A stretch of DNA of 64,000 bases from Smittium culicis (GCA_001970855.1 LSSN01000011.1:1-64000), one strand, 5' to 3'. Counted from the first letter of the stretch, positions 1-12,030 are shown. The notes: generated from the letters alone by a model not told the origin. Numbers and translations: made by a program.

Positions 1-931
1 TTTTGATTTTTTTACAAAAAATTTAACTTTTTATAGTATATACATATACTTTTCATCTGATATGTTATAGTTATACATTATAACTTTTTTATGTACACTA
101 TATATTTATTGCTGATATGTTACTACATTCTTTTTTGCGCTTTAACCCAATTTTACCAGCTCTTTTTTTACATGAACGAAATACTGTAAAACTATTTGAT
201 AAAAAAAAAAAAATTAACCAATTTCATTTGTGATTGTTTTTGCAGGGAATTTTATTTAAGCAAGTAAGATTATAGAAGGAATATTAATTGTCCAATAATT
301 AGGGTTAATCATCATTCATGCATTAACTGCTAATTATTGGCCAGATTTATAATTTGATACTTTTACACTGTAACTCTTTATGCCTAAAAGTGCTCTCTTC
401 GTTAAGAATCCCCCACCTATTTTAACCAGAATTATTATTATAAATATCTTATTAGGCTCATAATTGCTTCTAGCCAATACGCAATTGGTATTATTTTTAT
501 TTATACGAAAATCTTTAGTCTTATATCTACAAAGAAACGCTTAGCTCAAAGCGGTTATATATAAATCAAGTTTTTATTGAATTGGTAATAGAGCAATAGC
601 TATTGGCGATTGATAAATGATATCTATAATGGCCAAACAACAAATAGCGATATTAGTAGTTTACAATGTAAAGGCTCATATAATATGGGTGTTAATTTCG
701 ACAGCCATTAGATAATATGTTCTGATTGATACGAGAGATTATTTCGAGGAGCTGAGCTTTCCTATTAAAATTTTCCTACCATTTAGATTTAGTCATTTTG
801 TAAATCTTACTAGAAATAATCATCGAATGAATTATGTGATACAAACATTAACACTACCTAATTCATAAAAGCAAATAAAATTTTCAAATATAAAAGGTCC
901 GTCTGTTCTAAGGATATTCCATATATTATGT
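1..931. other. AT-rich intergenic DNA, left edge
   Basis: No gene was recognised. The stretch is AT-rich. The only structure seen is a MITE-C end near 355-418. The left edge may cut an upstream gene, but no reading frame supports that. Confidence 0.5.
355..420 (+). repeat. MITE-C end fragment
   Basis: The segment ending in GTGCTCTCTTCGTTAAGAAT followed by CCCCC matches the right end of the complete MITE-C copy at 23401-23656, which reads GTGCTCTCTTCGTTCAGAAT then CACCC. The rest of the element is too diverged to trace, so this is a relic of one terminus. Confidence 0.5.
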
Positions 932-1126
932 TTAACCCTTTCCCGCGCGGTAGACTGTTTTAGATCTACAAAATTCAGCATTCGGCGTATAATTAAAAAA
1001 CAATTCCAGGGGCATTAAGATATATTGGGTTGTTGTAAAATTTTAGCAGATAGTAAATTTGCATATAAATCGTATATGAATCAATAAATTGATTTTTTTT
1101 AAAATTGCTGGACAGGAAAGGATTAA
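932..1126 (+). mobile_element. MITE-A copy (TTAA-flanked, piggyBac-like ends)
   Basis: 195 bp. Starts TTAACCCTTTCCCGCGCGGT, then TAGACTGTTTTAGATCTAC. Ends GCTGGACAGGAAAGGATTAA. Length and both subterminal blocks match the other MITE-A copies. No coding capacity. It lies about 1.2 kb upstream of the SKN7-like start. Confidence 0.85.
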
Positions 1127-2342
1127 TTAAGACTTGATTAATTAGATAATATAATATATCAAAATTAAAGTCTCATAAGATTTTGCTAATCGTTGGAAAT
1201 TTGATGGTGTTGAGTAGATGGCCATTTTTTGGCTTCGATAGCGACAACTGGATTGGGGAGTAGGAGCAGAAATTTGGTAATATGAAATCATTTTTTTGAT
1301 AAACTAGCCTTTTTTCACACTAGTTGCGGGAATTATTTGGCAATTTCTTTTGTGGTTATATCGAAACGTAAAAGTAGAGAGGGGGCTACAATATTCCGCT
1401 TTTGGGAACCATGACATGGCAGTCACAGTCACTTTAGGGAGTTACTTTATTATTATTGGATGGATTTTAATATGCTATTATGATGGCGTGTGTGATTCGC
1501 TTAAGTGTCAGATGAGCTGGGAGATGATGGCAGTGTTGAACCTGAATTTTTATCTGGCCAATGGAAAGTATGAAGTACTAAGCTGTAAGCTCAATGAGTG
1601 GAAGGGATATTTGGTAAAGCATAGTAGCACAAATGTAGGCGTCAAGCTAATAGTAGTGAGAAATTTAATACGCTTTCCCTCTATTAAGTAAGCCACTTAT
1701 TAACCCTGAGCTTTTGAGGCTATTTTCCGAATGGTCTCATAAAATACGAGCCAATTTTTATCATCAAGTAAAGAGTAATGGCTGTCATCTATTTCAGTAA
1801 CATAATAAACAATGTCAATTTTTTGATAGAGCAGTGAAAACATGTCAATTTTTTAAGCGACAGAGAGAGGGTGAGAGCATTTCATATATGCAGATGCAAA
1901 ATAGGCGGCTTTACTGACGCTGCCTTTGGATATCTACTGGCCTTACAAAAAATTACCTAATTAATAACCAATAGATAGCTTTGTTCACAAGCGGGATGTC
2001 TGAGAGCCCTTAGATGCATACATCGCAGCGCAAACATACAACTAAACTCACGGCCCATCCTAGCCCATCAATATTATTTTTTTCTTTTTTTTTTAGATTC
2101 AGCCTAAAAGCCCGCTCGCTCATAAAAGAAGCAACTTTAAGCGAATTATGATCTCTTAGAATTGATTCTTTCCTTCTTTCTTTATCATTAATTATAACAT
2201 TTTTCTATACTTCTTTTATTTCCCGCTCATGGAAGTTAAATAAGCCGCTCTACTTTTTTTTACAAGCATAATTTAAAATATACCCTGTATCGCATATACT
2301 GCATAGCCCCCTTTTTTCATAGTTATACTACCTCTCATTAAA
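1127..2342. other. Upstream region of the SKN7-like gene
   Basis: No supported gene. An open frame at 1350-1691 starts with TTG and shows no recognisable domain, so it was not called. The last 200 bases before the SKN7-like ATG are pyrimidine-rich on the plus strand, as is common in fungal promoters and leaders. No TATA box or regulatory site can be assigned with confidence. Confidence 0.4.
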
Positions 2343-5300
2343 ATGCCTTCTGACTCCCCAAACGATTTAAACGATGCCAACTCCATAGACGATGATAATG
2401 AACTTGCTAGAATCTTAGCCTCTGTCCCAGAGTTTGTCAAAAAGCTCTTCAGGTACCCCCCCCTCTCCACAATACTCTATTCCCGTTATTAATTCTTATA
2501 ACACTTATATCTTATTGTTACTAGAATTCTCGAAAAAGACACATACAAAGATATAATACATTGGTCTGAATCTGGTGAGAGCTTTGTCGTAATCGATCAG
2601 TCTGAATTCTCAAACTTTGTTTTGCCTAGGCACTTTAAGCACAAAAATTTTGCCACTTTCATCAGGCAACTTAATAAATATGGCTTCCGTAAAGTTAAAA
2701 GCCGTTACGAAAGCAAAAAATCCGGTGATCTAGTCTGGGAATTTGAACACCAGTACTTTCAAAGCAAAAGCCCTAATATGCTCGATAAAATTAAAAGAAA
2801 ACCTATAGGAAGAACCAGAAATAATCTATCTAATCCACTTGCCCTATCTTCTGCTCAATCTTCTAAAACATTTAAGCTTAATAAACCCGGAAACGCTAGC
2901 TCCACCACCAAAACTACCTCCAATACCACAAGTACCGCATCTAACGCTCTAAATCCTTCCTATGAAACCTCTCAAGAACTACGTTCACAAGTTCAAAATC
3001 TTATTTACGAAAATACTCAAGTAGTTAGCTATCTTAAACAGCTTTCTGAACACTACAAATATATCACCAGTGAAGTCGGAAATTTAAAGAAAAGTATTCA
3101 AGATCAAGAAAAATTAATTAACAAGTTCTTGGGTGGAAATATTGAAGCCACTAAAGGTAAATTACCCTTCTCGCCAATTATGATTTTTTTTCTTTTCTAA
3201 TTTTTTTTCTTTTTATTAGACAACTACTTTTCACAGCCTGCACAAGAAATACCTGACTTCAGTCTTGACAAAATTTCTGCGCTCCCTCTTCCTGACACCT
3301 TTATGATCGATAACAAGTCTAATTTTCAATCCAACACAGGTACTAATATCAACAATTTAGATAACAATAATTTAAAATTAGCAAATCATGTTACAAAGTC
3401 CCTAAACTCTTCCCCAAACTTTGATGAACCCAACTTTACAGCTAGCTCATCTGTCGTTAACACCAATAAACAAAACTTAAATAACTATCAACTCTATCAG
3501 CAATCTGACTCTAATCTACCCAAACCTCAATATGATCAAACTACATTTGATAACATAGGTTCTCCTATGAGTTCAGGAGATGAAAATAACCTAAATAACA
3601 ATTCACCACTTATCTATAGCGATCTATTCAAAAACAACCTTAAAAATACAAATTCTGAACCTTCAAAAGATCTAAATTTAGTCCACGGCGGAAAAAATAA
3701 AAACGACCCTACTCTCGACCCTTACAAGTACTCAGGGCTAACCCACCTCTCCTCCTTTCAGCCAAATAACTTCTCTTTGAATCCTCAAGGGAATTTCAAC
3801 TCTCAGAATCCAGATACATTTTCCTCTGTAGTTAGAAAGCCAAAAAGAATCAGAACGGACAACATTGCCAATTACGAAAATTTGAGTACCATTTTAGCCA
3901 ACTCTATCCAAAATACCCCAATTTTAGATTCAAACTCTAAATCCAGTTCCAAATCAATTGATTTCTTTAAAAATAAAAAAAGAAGTTTAAATAAAAAAAA
4001 CCCCCTCTTATCCATAAGCTGGACTGCCCCTCCAAAAGTTCTTATTGTCGAAGATATTGACGTCGATCGTGCTATCGCAAGTAAACTGCTAGATATTTTT
4101 GGCTGCTCCATTCATTTAGCCATTGACGGAAGTGCTGCTGTCACCTTAATGAATGAACATCGTTATGATATTGTTCTTATGGACATTTTTATGCCCAACT
4201 TGGATGGTGTAACTGCCACTTCTTTTATTAGATCTTTTGATAACGATACCCCAATTATCTCCGTAACATCGGCCGCTGACGTCAAAAGTTGTACCAAATA
4301 TTTCAAGAAAGGAATGAATGAAGTTCTCGAAAAACCTCTAACAAAAGAACGAGTATTCACCCTCCTCAACACTTATTGCTCACATTTGCTACTTTCAAAA
4401 TCGTCTTTAGGAATTGCAATGATATCAAATCAGGATAATGTTAGTCAAAATATAAACGCTGATTCAAGAAACACTCCGAATTTTAAAGAAATAAATAATG
4501 AGAACTCTGAAAATAAAAGCCCCCAAGCTTTGGAAATTACTGCGGATGCTTTATATGCTAAAAATAAATTTTACGAATCAAACTCCTCCGAACTAGCTAA
4601 CAAACAATCTAAAGGGTTTCCAAGTCAAGCTGATAATTCCAATAGCATAGTTTACCAAAAAGCAATTATACCTTCCAATCAAATTCAAAGCTTCCAGCAA
4701 AAGAACGCTAACCAAAATAGTGCATTCTTCTTTGACGTTAACAACAATAACAACGAAAACTACCTCAAGCTAAATTCTCAAAATGGTTCAGGCTTTCCTT
4801 TAATCAAACCTCCTTCAAAGGCAATCTCCTACATTAATAAAGATTCCAATATTTCAAACCATACATTTTCCCCTTTGAATAATGAAAATCTGGAAAATAA
4901 AGAATATATAATGGGCTCTAAAAATTTTGATACATCCTCTGTAAATTTCAGCTATTTTAATTCAAGCTATCGAGAAAAACTCGGTTTCGAAAATTCAAAA
5001 GGCTTTACTGAAAATAAAAAAACTGTCCCTTCTTTTGAGGATAAATCTGCAGCTTTAAGCTCTTCCAAATTTTCTAACTCAATAGAAAAAAACAATACTA
5101 TGAGGGGCGTATCGCCTGGTTTTCTTCAAATGCCAAACTATTCTAGCACCCCTGCTAATACTATAGGCTGTAAAGATTTCAACTCAGAAAAGCCTCTATC
5201 ACAAAACCCTATGCTAAACTTAAGCAACTCGTCAGCGTTTGGAAGCTTGGACAAATCTCAAGATAATTTAGTATTAAATCCATCAATCTCTAATCAGGGT

Positions 5301-5645
5301 GCAAAAAAAATTAATATGTCCAACTCTAGCATATATAATAACCCCAATCAGCACGAGTTAAAGAAAAATGGAGATTCTTCGCAACTAATTGATTTATCTC
5401 AGCCAGAGCACATGGCTAATAACCCTAGTTTAAAAAAATACCAAGAATCATCCGCAAATAATACCTTTCATTTTTTCGAAAACCAATCCACTTATGCTGG
5501 TAATGGATCTGATCTTTCGCGTTTTAACATGACAGAGTTTAACTCTAAGAATCAAGTGATGAACCGGAATTTAGATTTTAACAACAATTCGAATATTGAG
5601 TATTACAGTATGGGAGTTCCACAAAACCAGAATGATATCCAATAA
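2343..5645 (+). CDS. SKN7/Prr1-like HSF-type transcription factor with response-regulator receiver domain
   Basis: Three exons: 2343-2452, 2525-3156 and 3220-5645 (1055 aa). The 72- and 63-nt introns have GT-AG ends and splice in frame. Exon 1 ends in FVKKLFR and exon 2 continues ILEKDTYKDIIHWSESGESF, giving an HSF-type DNA-binding domain at about residues 29-130 (FIRQLNKYGFRKV is clear). A heptad-like coiled coil follows at about 183-245. A receiver domain lies at about 520-635: VLIVED start, phosphoacceptor Asp569 in VLMDIFMP, and conserved Lys619 in EKPL. Family members act in the nucleus downstream of the Sln1-Ypd1 phosphorelay in osmotic and oxidative stress; that role here is by homology. 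The Asn/Ser-rich linker and the roughly 420-residue C-terminal tail are unusually long. The ATG at 2343 is the first one placing the whole domain in frame. It converges on the AP-2 sigma gene. Confidence 0.93.
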
Positions 5646-6191
5646 TGATTAATAAAACTCATTTCCTTCTACTATTATTGAAATTCTGGTGAAGACAATT
5701 TACCTTTAAAAAAAAAATAAAAAAAATTCTTTTACCACGTAATTTTTATTAAATAATAAAACTATTCTTTTTAAAGCTTATTGATTTGTTAATATTTCTT
5801 TTTACACAACTCTAATAACGATACCAAATTTGAAATTTTTTTTTGGAGCGGGGGAAGATGTGATATATTTCATCTGGCAATACGTTTATTTATCTATGAC
5901 ATTTTTAGTTTTTTATTTTTGCAGGCGTAAAAATATAAATATATATATAAAGTAAGGCCAGGGGTGGGGCGATGTTGTTATTAGTTGTTTGATCGTTGAT
6001 ATATAACTGCTCTTAATTCTAATAATAAAATAATAGAAGTATATTCTCCAAAATTGGATTTAAAAATATTGTAGTAATATGTTTGTTTTTGAATTGCAAA
6101 GGAAAGGGGTGAAATACGTTTTTTGACATGAGAATGAAACCCAAGTAGGAGATCAAGATATGAAGGTGATATGTTGTTGGGAATTAGACTC
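5646..6191. other. Convergent intergenic spacer between SKN7-like and AP-2 sigma genes
   Basis: 546 bp of AT-rich DNA between two stop codons facing each other. It should hold both 3' untranslated regions and polyadenylation sites. AATAAA-like strings occur just after 5645. No gene or repeat was seen. Confidence 0.6.
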
Positions 6192-6821
6192 CTACTCTAG
6201 TTTTTCCAGCATTTCTATCCTATGGATGATATTTTCACGACTCGTTTCCTCAATTTCGCCGGCGAGGAAGAGCTCGTCGATGACGGCGTACACTTTAAAA
6301 AAGTTGAAGACCAGGTCGAGTTCAGTCACATTTTCGAAGAACGTGTCAAGCACCTCAACAAACAGGTGAATGGCTTCCATGTATGACAACAAGTTGTCGC
6401 TCGGATCTACGCAGAAGCAGAAGAATAGGCCAGCATAGCGTCTGTAAACAATCATGAAATCCTTGTACTGAATAATGTAAATAAGGAGAAGTTAGCTTTT
6501 TGGCTTTATTAAAATTCGAATGTGCTTCACATAATATAATTTGAAAGGGGATGGAATAAAATTTTAATGAAATTCACCTCAACAAAGTTCGAGTGTAATT
6601 TCTGGGGCCTAGACAATATCAACGAATGCGCCTGCGTCTTTATTTTAATTTTCTCCTCCTCGCTGTAGTCCATAAACCATCTCTCAATCCTGGTTTTCCC
6701 TTGTCTGTTCTGCACCAGTATAAATCTAATCTAAATCATATTTAAAAATAAAAGTAAATGGATACACTTTACAGATAATTTATAAATAATTTATATTTTG
6801 GTATAATTGAATGGGTACCAT
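6192..6821 (-). CDS. AP-2 clathrin adaptor complex sigma subunit
   Basis: Minus-strand gene of three exons: 6821-6819 (only ATG), 6730-6578 and 6467-6192, giving 143 aa, within the family's usual 142-147. Exon 2 reads [14 protein letters not shown] and ends at NFVE. Exon 3 begins [16 protein letters not shown] and contains [40 protein letters not shown] and EIEETS. These are hallmarks of the small longin-fold chain of AP-2 (AP2S1/Aps2) rather than AP-1. It should act at the plasma membrane in clathrin-mediated endocytosis. The open frame before exon 2 meets a stop (ATG ATT TAG), so the start must come from an upstream exon. The ATG at 6821-6819 is followed directly by GTACCC, and the TTTAG before IRF is a good acceptor. 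The exon-1 call is inferred; exons 2 and 3 are secure. Confidence 0.92.
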
Positions 6822-6949
6822 ATTTGAAAAATTAAGCTTATTCTCCACTTTTTCCTTGGTTATATGCAAGTAAACTAAATCTAAGTACAAGTTTGCTTAG
6901 TTGCGCTTTTTTTATTTTTTTGAAATGATAAGGTTAGTCAAACAGCTGA

Positions 6950-7145
6950 TTAACCCTTTCCCGCCCAACACTCTTTAAAAAATTGAATTGATTTATTCGT
7001 TTATTATTTGTAAGCAAATTTATTATTCGTTGCTATAATCAATAAACCAATAATTCTTAAAGCTTCGGAATTAATTAGTTTTAAATGAACATAGTTGGTT
7101 ATATTTCGTAGGTAAAAAATAGTATACCACCCGCGAAAGCATTAA
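6950..7145 (-). mobile_element. MITE-A copy, reverse orientation
   Basis: 196 bp between TTAA motifs. Begins TTAACCCTTTCCCGCCCAAC (the right end, reversed) and ends in AGTATACCACCCGCGAAAGC followed by ATTAA. Its right TTAA (7142-7145) is also the left TTAA of the next copy. Confidence 0.85.
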
Positions 7146-7368
7146 CCCTTTCCTGTCCAGCAATCTTTAAAAAAATCAATTTTATGATTCGTTCATGATT
7201 TTTAAGCAAGGTTATTATTTGTTGTTAGTTTAATATCAAGATTATAATTTGTTTATAATTAAAGTTATACCAATAGCTCTTAAAGCCTCAGAATTAAAGT
7301 AATATTATTGAACGCTGTTGGCTATATCTGGTGGGTCAAAAATAGTCTACCACACAGAAAAGGGCTAA
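7142..7368 (-). mobile_element. MITE-A copy, reverse orientation, sharing a TTAA with its neighbour
   Basis: Begins TTAACCCTTTCCTGTCCAGC and ends in AATAGTCTACCACACAGAAA followed by AGGGCTAA. At 227 bp it is about 30 bp longer than most copies, with extra AT-rich sequence near its middle. Head-to-tail with 6950-7145. Confidence 0.8.
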
Positions 7369-7570
7369 ATAACAACGAACTCCGAAAATTCTCATAGACC
7401 TGATTTTATAAAACTTTCTTTAGCCATGGTTTAAATTCATTGTAAAATTTTTATTATTATGCTTTTATTTTATTTGCTTGATATTTATATTTTATTTAAA
7501 TTTATATCTCTAAGTCATTAATATGCAAATAATAAAAATTCAAGAATTCTGAATTAGAACTAAGGTTTTT

Positions 7571-7767
7571 TTAACCTTTTCCTGTCAAACACTCTTTACA
7601 AAAATAGAAATTATGATTTTTTTATGATTTATATACAAGTTTGTTATTTGCTGTTAAAATATAAACCGATATTTCCTAAGGCTTCGAGATTAGGTTATTC
7701 TTATTGAATTTAATTATATTGGCTATGTTAGTAGATCAAAAATAGTCTATCGACCGAAAAAGTTTAA
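7571..7767 (-). mobile_element. MITE-A copy, reverse orientation
   Basis: 197 bp. Starts TTAACCTTTTCCTGTCAAAC and ends in the reversed left block AATAGTCTATCGACCGAAAA then AGTTTAA. The ends are slightly decayed. Confidence 0.8.
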
Positions 7768-8048
7768 AATGTAAATTTTTGAGATTAGAGAGTTTGTTAC
7801 AATACCGAGCGTCTAGAATTTTTATAACATTTAATTTGTTTCAATCAAAGAAATATCTTTTTAGATATTTCAGTTGTTTGAATTATCTTACCTCCCTTTA
7901 GATACGCAGCTGGTACAACGGCAAAGGAACATTATTGTATTATGATATATGCTTTTATAATGCCTTGTAACAGCTTTACTACTTTTTAGTTTACATTACT
8001 ATATAGTTTCTAGTGATTTATCATATCAATAAATATACGCTTAGTTCT

Positions 8049-8245
8049 TTAACTCTTTCCTACGCAGTAGACTATTTTTGACCCACCAGATATAGCCAAC
8101 AGAGCTCAATTAAAATACTTTAATTCCGAGGCTTCATGAAATATTGCTATAATTTAAAATAACAACAAATAATAGTTTTGCTTATAAATCATAAACAAAT
8201 CATAAATTTGAATTAATTAAAGAGTGTTCGACGGGAAAGAGTTGA
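8049..8245 (+). mobile_element. MITE-A copy
   Basis: 197 bp. Starts TTAACTCTTTCCTACGCAGT, then AGACTATTTTTGACCCACC. Ends in GTTCGACGGGAAAGAGTTGA, where the TTAA has become TTGA. Confidence 0.8.
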
Positions 8246-8583
8246 TGTACAACACACATTAAAAATGCAAATTATTGATTTGCGTACGAGTTTTAAGTTT
8301 GAATAACCTTGGGAATAATTATTTAGCTAATCTTTATGTGAAAAATAATTATCTACCAGTCATATTAAGGTAAAAGTATAAATAATAAAACTTATATATA
8401 GAAAAATTGTGGAAAATATTCAAAATAACCAAAATAGAATTTTCAATATATTTATTGGCTTAGATTTTTTTTTTTACTATTTTTTGCAATTTTCTATCAT
8501 TTTTAATTAGCTTTGAAATTTTCCAATGAAATTTTGGCTATTTAAGCAATAATACATATATATTAATTTTTTTTATTGTCATA

Positions 8584-9184
8584 GAATTTTATTGGTACAA
8601 TAACAATAAAAGAAAATATGCTGTAAAGTAAATTAAAAAAATAGTAAAGTTGGTGCAAGGCATAAAAAAACTAATATTCTAATAGTAATAAATTCCTCTG
8701 CCGGTCTACCGGCTGCGTACCTAAAGGGAAATGGGATCAATCTATCAACCGAAAGATCCACCCAGGCATTGCTTCAAGTAGGCTGGATGACTGAAGTTAC
8801 AAGCAGTCATGTAATTAAGCTCGTTCCAATAAAATTCAATTCGTTGAGATCGTTGAGCTCCCAGTCAGGGCCGACATCTAACAGGATTAATAAAAAATAT
8901 TCTCCTGCCCAAACTTGGGAATGATCGACCTGACTCTCCTACAATAAGCTGCTAAACGGCTGAGTTCCGTGATGCTGTCGAATGCTGGACTTGTGCACAG
9001 TTAGTATCTCAGACTGCGCTAAACGAATCGGTTCTTCTTGCTTATAGATTGCCCTTCTCTAGGATCTTTGTCCTCCGAATTGCTGATCGTTGCCTTCACT
9101 ATCCCCTACCAAGGATAGTGCTACGTTATGTGAAATTTTAGTATATTTTACCTAGAAAAGTACACTAATTAAGCCCCTAAACCA
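8584..9184 (-). repeat. R600 interspersed repeat, copy 1
   Basis: A 601-bp segment from GAATTTTATTGGTACAATAA to CCCCTAAACCA. It is repeated nearly intact at 25647-26245 and partly at 42398-42725. It is richer in GC than its flanks. Read on the minus strand it starts TGGTTTAGGGGCTTAA and ends CCAATAAAATTC, with an A-rich run shortly after in two copies. Two copies share both ends, so it may be a whole element (long SINE or solo LTR) rather than a random fragment. No coding frame or clear target duplication was found, so the class is unknown. Confidence 0.8.
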
Positions 9185-9527
9185 TGGTAAGACATTTCAC
9201 TCTTAGGAGCCTATATATTAATACCAGTTTAGTTTGATTTACATAACTATAAATTAAAATATCTTATTTATATCTTTTATATAAATGAACATATCTTATA
9301 ATTTAACTAAAGTGTTATCTTTTTTGAAATATTCATAACAAAAAAAAGCTATACAAATTTTTATATGTCATAGAGTGATTCTACGACTGAGTAAAAGAGA
9401 AATAAACTAAAATGAAATCTCGGTATGAATAAAGGGCAATTAAAATTAGGTCGAATTAAAATTCTTAATTTTGCTAACTACAAATAAAAACGAGCAGAAA
9501 GGAAAAAAATGAATTTAGAAAGAAGAT

Positions 9528-9567
9528 TTTAATAAACTCTCTGAGACTATTAAAAAAAAAAAAAAAT
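9528..9567 (+). mobile_element. Extremely 5'-truncated LINE tail with target-site duplication
   Basis: TTTAATAAACTCTCTGAGAC followed by TATT and a run of 15 A. The first block is the 3' terminus of the LINE whose larger relic is at 48411-49690. The insert is flanked by AGAAGAT at 9521-9527 and 9568-9574, a 7-bp target duplication typical of target-primed reverse transcription. Only the last 25 or so bases of the element plus poly-A were inserted. Confidence 0.65.
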
Positions 9568-11688
9568 AGAAGATCTGCACGTTATTATAAAATCTTTTTT
9601 ACAAAGAAGATTAAGATATTTTTAATCCAATCAAATGTCAAGAGAATAAAAATAAAAAATAAAAATAACAAGACAGTACGAATCTTAAAAATTTAGAATA
9701 GACAACAGAATAACTAGAAGCAAATAATGTATATAAGTTGAACTCAGAGAACCTTTGGTTTGTCTCGAATTTTAGTTGTAACAATTTTTAGAGTTAGTTT
9801 TTTTCTTTTGTAATTAAATTGGAATTTAAGTTTAAATAATAAAAAAAAAAATAGCATCGAAAATAGGGTAATAAGTACACAGAAAACTTAAAAATCATAT
9901 ATACTCAAAGCTAAAAAATTGATTTAAACTCACAACATTATTTACATTATAACCTTCAAAATAAAAATTCTTGAAACAGGGTTTAAAATTAAAACACAAA
10001 TAAGAAACTTTATTTTTTTCGCTCTCTCAATTTTAATAAACATTCGCTAAAACATAAAATCAAGATTTAAAAGCTTCACTGTAATATTTCTTAATTACTA
10101 AATTAAACCCTTAATAGTAAATAAAAGAAATGGTACGTTTAAAACTACCGCATATAATAAATATATATCTCAAATTTTATCCTGGAGCGGCACTAATAGT
10201 TATTCACTATTTAATTAGTATATTTATTTTACTTATTGTTATTATTTTTGGTCTTAAAAGAAAATTTATTTTTTTTGGTGTTACATTTTCATAAATTTTT
10301 GGATAATGTAATAAAAATGTTTTTAAGGAGTTTTTATACCTTTTTATTGATAAAATTTTACTTTTGTAAGATATGGCGTTTAATAGAGTAAAATAATGAT
10401 ACATCTAAGTTTTAATAGATTAATATGGTAATAATAAAGTAAAGAATATCTCGGTTATAAATATGATTAATATTTAATCATTTTTTTATTTTTTGTGCTG
10501 AAAAATAATATTTTTATAATGAGGATCTATGATTTTCTCTATAAAATGAGCGGGGGGGGGGGGATTCACATACCACCTCATTCAAAGCATTATTAAATTC
10601 ATATAACTGGCTCTTAAGATTTTACTACGACATATTAGATCTAAATATTTTGAAAAAAGGGATCAAAAGACTAGTCAAATTCCTAAGTAACGCTGATTAA
10701 ATAGCTAGCATGATTTGAAAATTTATTGATAGCGATAAAATGGATACACTTACAGAAAAGAAAAAGAAAAAATTTTTCATTTTTTTTTTTTTGGTTTGAG
10801 AAATAATGTTGAATAAATCTTAGGGAATTGAATTTCATTTATTTAAAATATAATTATACATTTACTTTTTATTAATTTCCCAAGTAAAAAAATTCAAACT
10901 TATAATGATAAAAATTCTTACTAAAACAATTTCAATCAAATATAAAATTTAAAAAGCCTAAAACTAGTCTAAAAAAATTTAATTTTAATTCTATATACTA
11001 GGCCAAAGTGCATTTTATTTCTAATCTTTAAATTTTTTTACTTTTCAAGCTACACTACATACCTAATTTTAGGTCAAAAGTGTAAATAAAAATACTAAAT
11101 TAAATAATTAAAATATTTAATATTATATGCCACAATAAAATAGCAATGGGAAAGCTAAAATCGACTCTCTAGAATGGTTCCAAGAAACATTGCTACTCAT
11201 TTCACTACTTAAATTGAAATTCCAGTCTCAGAAAAATTCTGATGATTATATTATCCATGATAGTGCCGTGATAGCTATATTTTTGAAATTATTCTAGCAA
11301 AAAGCCTCTTATTTACCCAGAACTTATCAACTCATTACCATAAATTCTTGAAAGCTACTTTGAGTTATCGATCTCGTACGTGGATCAGAGATGATTCTTA
11401 GGTTTAATTTCAAGATTGATAGTTTGATTTATTAATCGCTTATTAAAAATAGTATCTTATCATTACCAGAATCTAAAATATAATATTTATGATTAGTCAT
11501 CATACAGCAAAGGCTCTTGATACGTCATTAGACAACATTATACTTTGTAAACAGTAAAATCCAAAAACCAAGGATTCCTCGGTCTATTTTCTGCAATTTA
11601 ATTTGTAACCCATGCATTTAATATTATTAGAATTATCAGGTACGTGTTAGGCACGAAGGGAGGAAAAGATATGGCTAAATTTTAACTG

Positions 11689-11793
11689 AGACTGAAACTA
11701 AAACTATGAATATGAATATGGCTAAGACTATGGCTAAGACTAAGAGTAAGACTAAGAGTAAGACTAAGAGTAAGACTAAGAGTAAGACTAAGA
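11689..11793 (+). repeat. Hexamer-based minisatellite
   Basis: Alternating TAAGAC and TAAGAG hexamers form a regular 12-bp unit (AAGACTAAGAGT) repeated about five times in 11731-11793. Degenerate versions (AATATGGCTAAGACTATGGC) precede it. No gene overlaps. Confidence 0.85.
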
Positions 11794-12002
11794 TAGTGTT
11801 ATTTATTTAATATTATAGGGATAATATATATCTAGTGGGATAAATATAATAAAATAAAGAATACACTTAGATTTATCTGAAAGATGGAAAAATGTTACCC
11901 TTTTATACTTTTGAAGAAAAATCTAAATGATATTATTAAATAAAGACAATTATAAAAGAATTAATAATTTTCAAATAATAGCTTGCGGAATATTATGAAA
12001 TA

Positions 12003-12030
12003 TTCTAGAAGGTTCTAGAAGCGACTAGAA
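12003..12030. promoter_or_regulatory. Heat-shock-element-like array
   Basis: The sequence reads TTCTAGAAGGTTCTAGAA, four alternating TTC/GAA blocks at perfect 5-bp spacing (12003-12020), followed in register by GAC and GAA at 12023-12030. This fits the HSF binding rule of alternating inverted nGAAn units. No start codon or gene is recognised nearby, so function is doubtful. Confidence 0.35.

Noticed and set aside
1350..1691. 113-codon plus-strand open frame
   Set aside because: Starts with TTG, has no recognisable domain, and the inner ATG gives no better product. Kept as intergenic.
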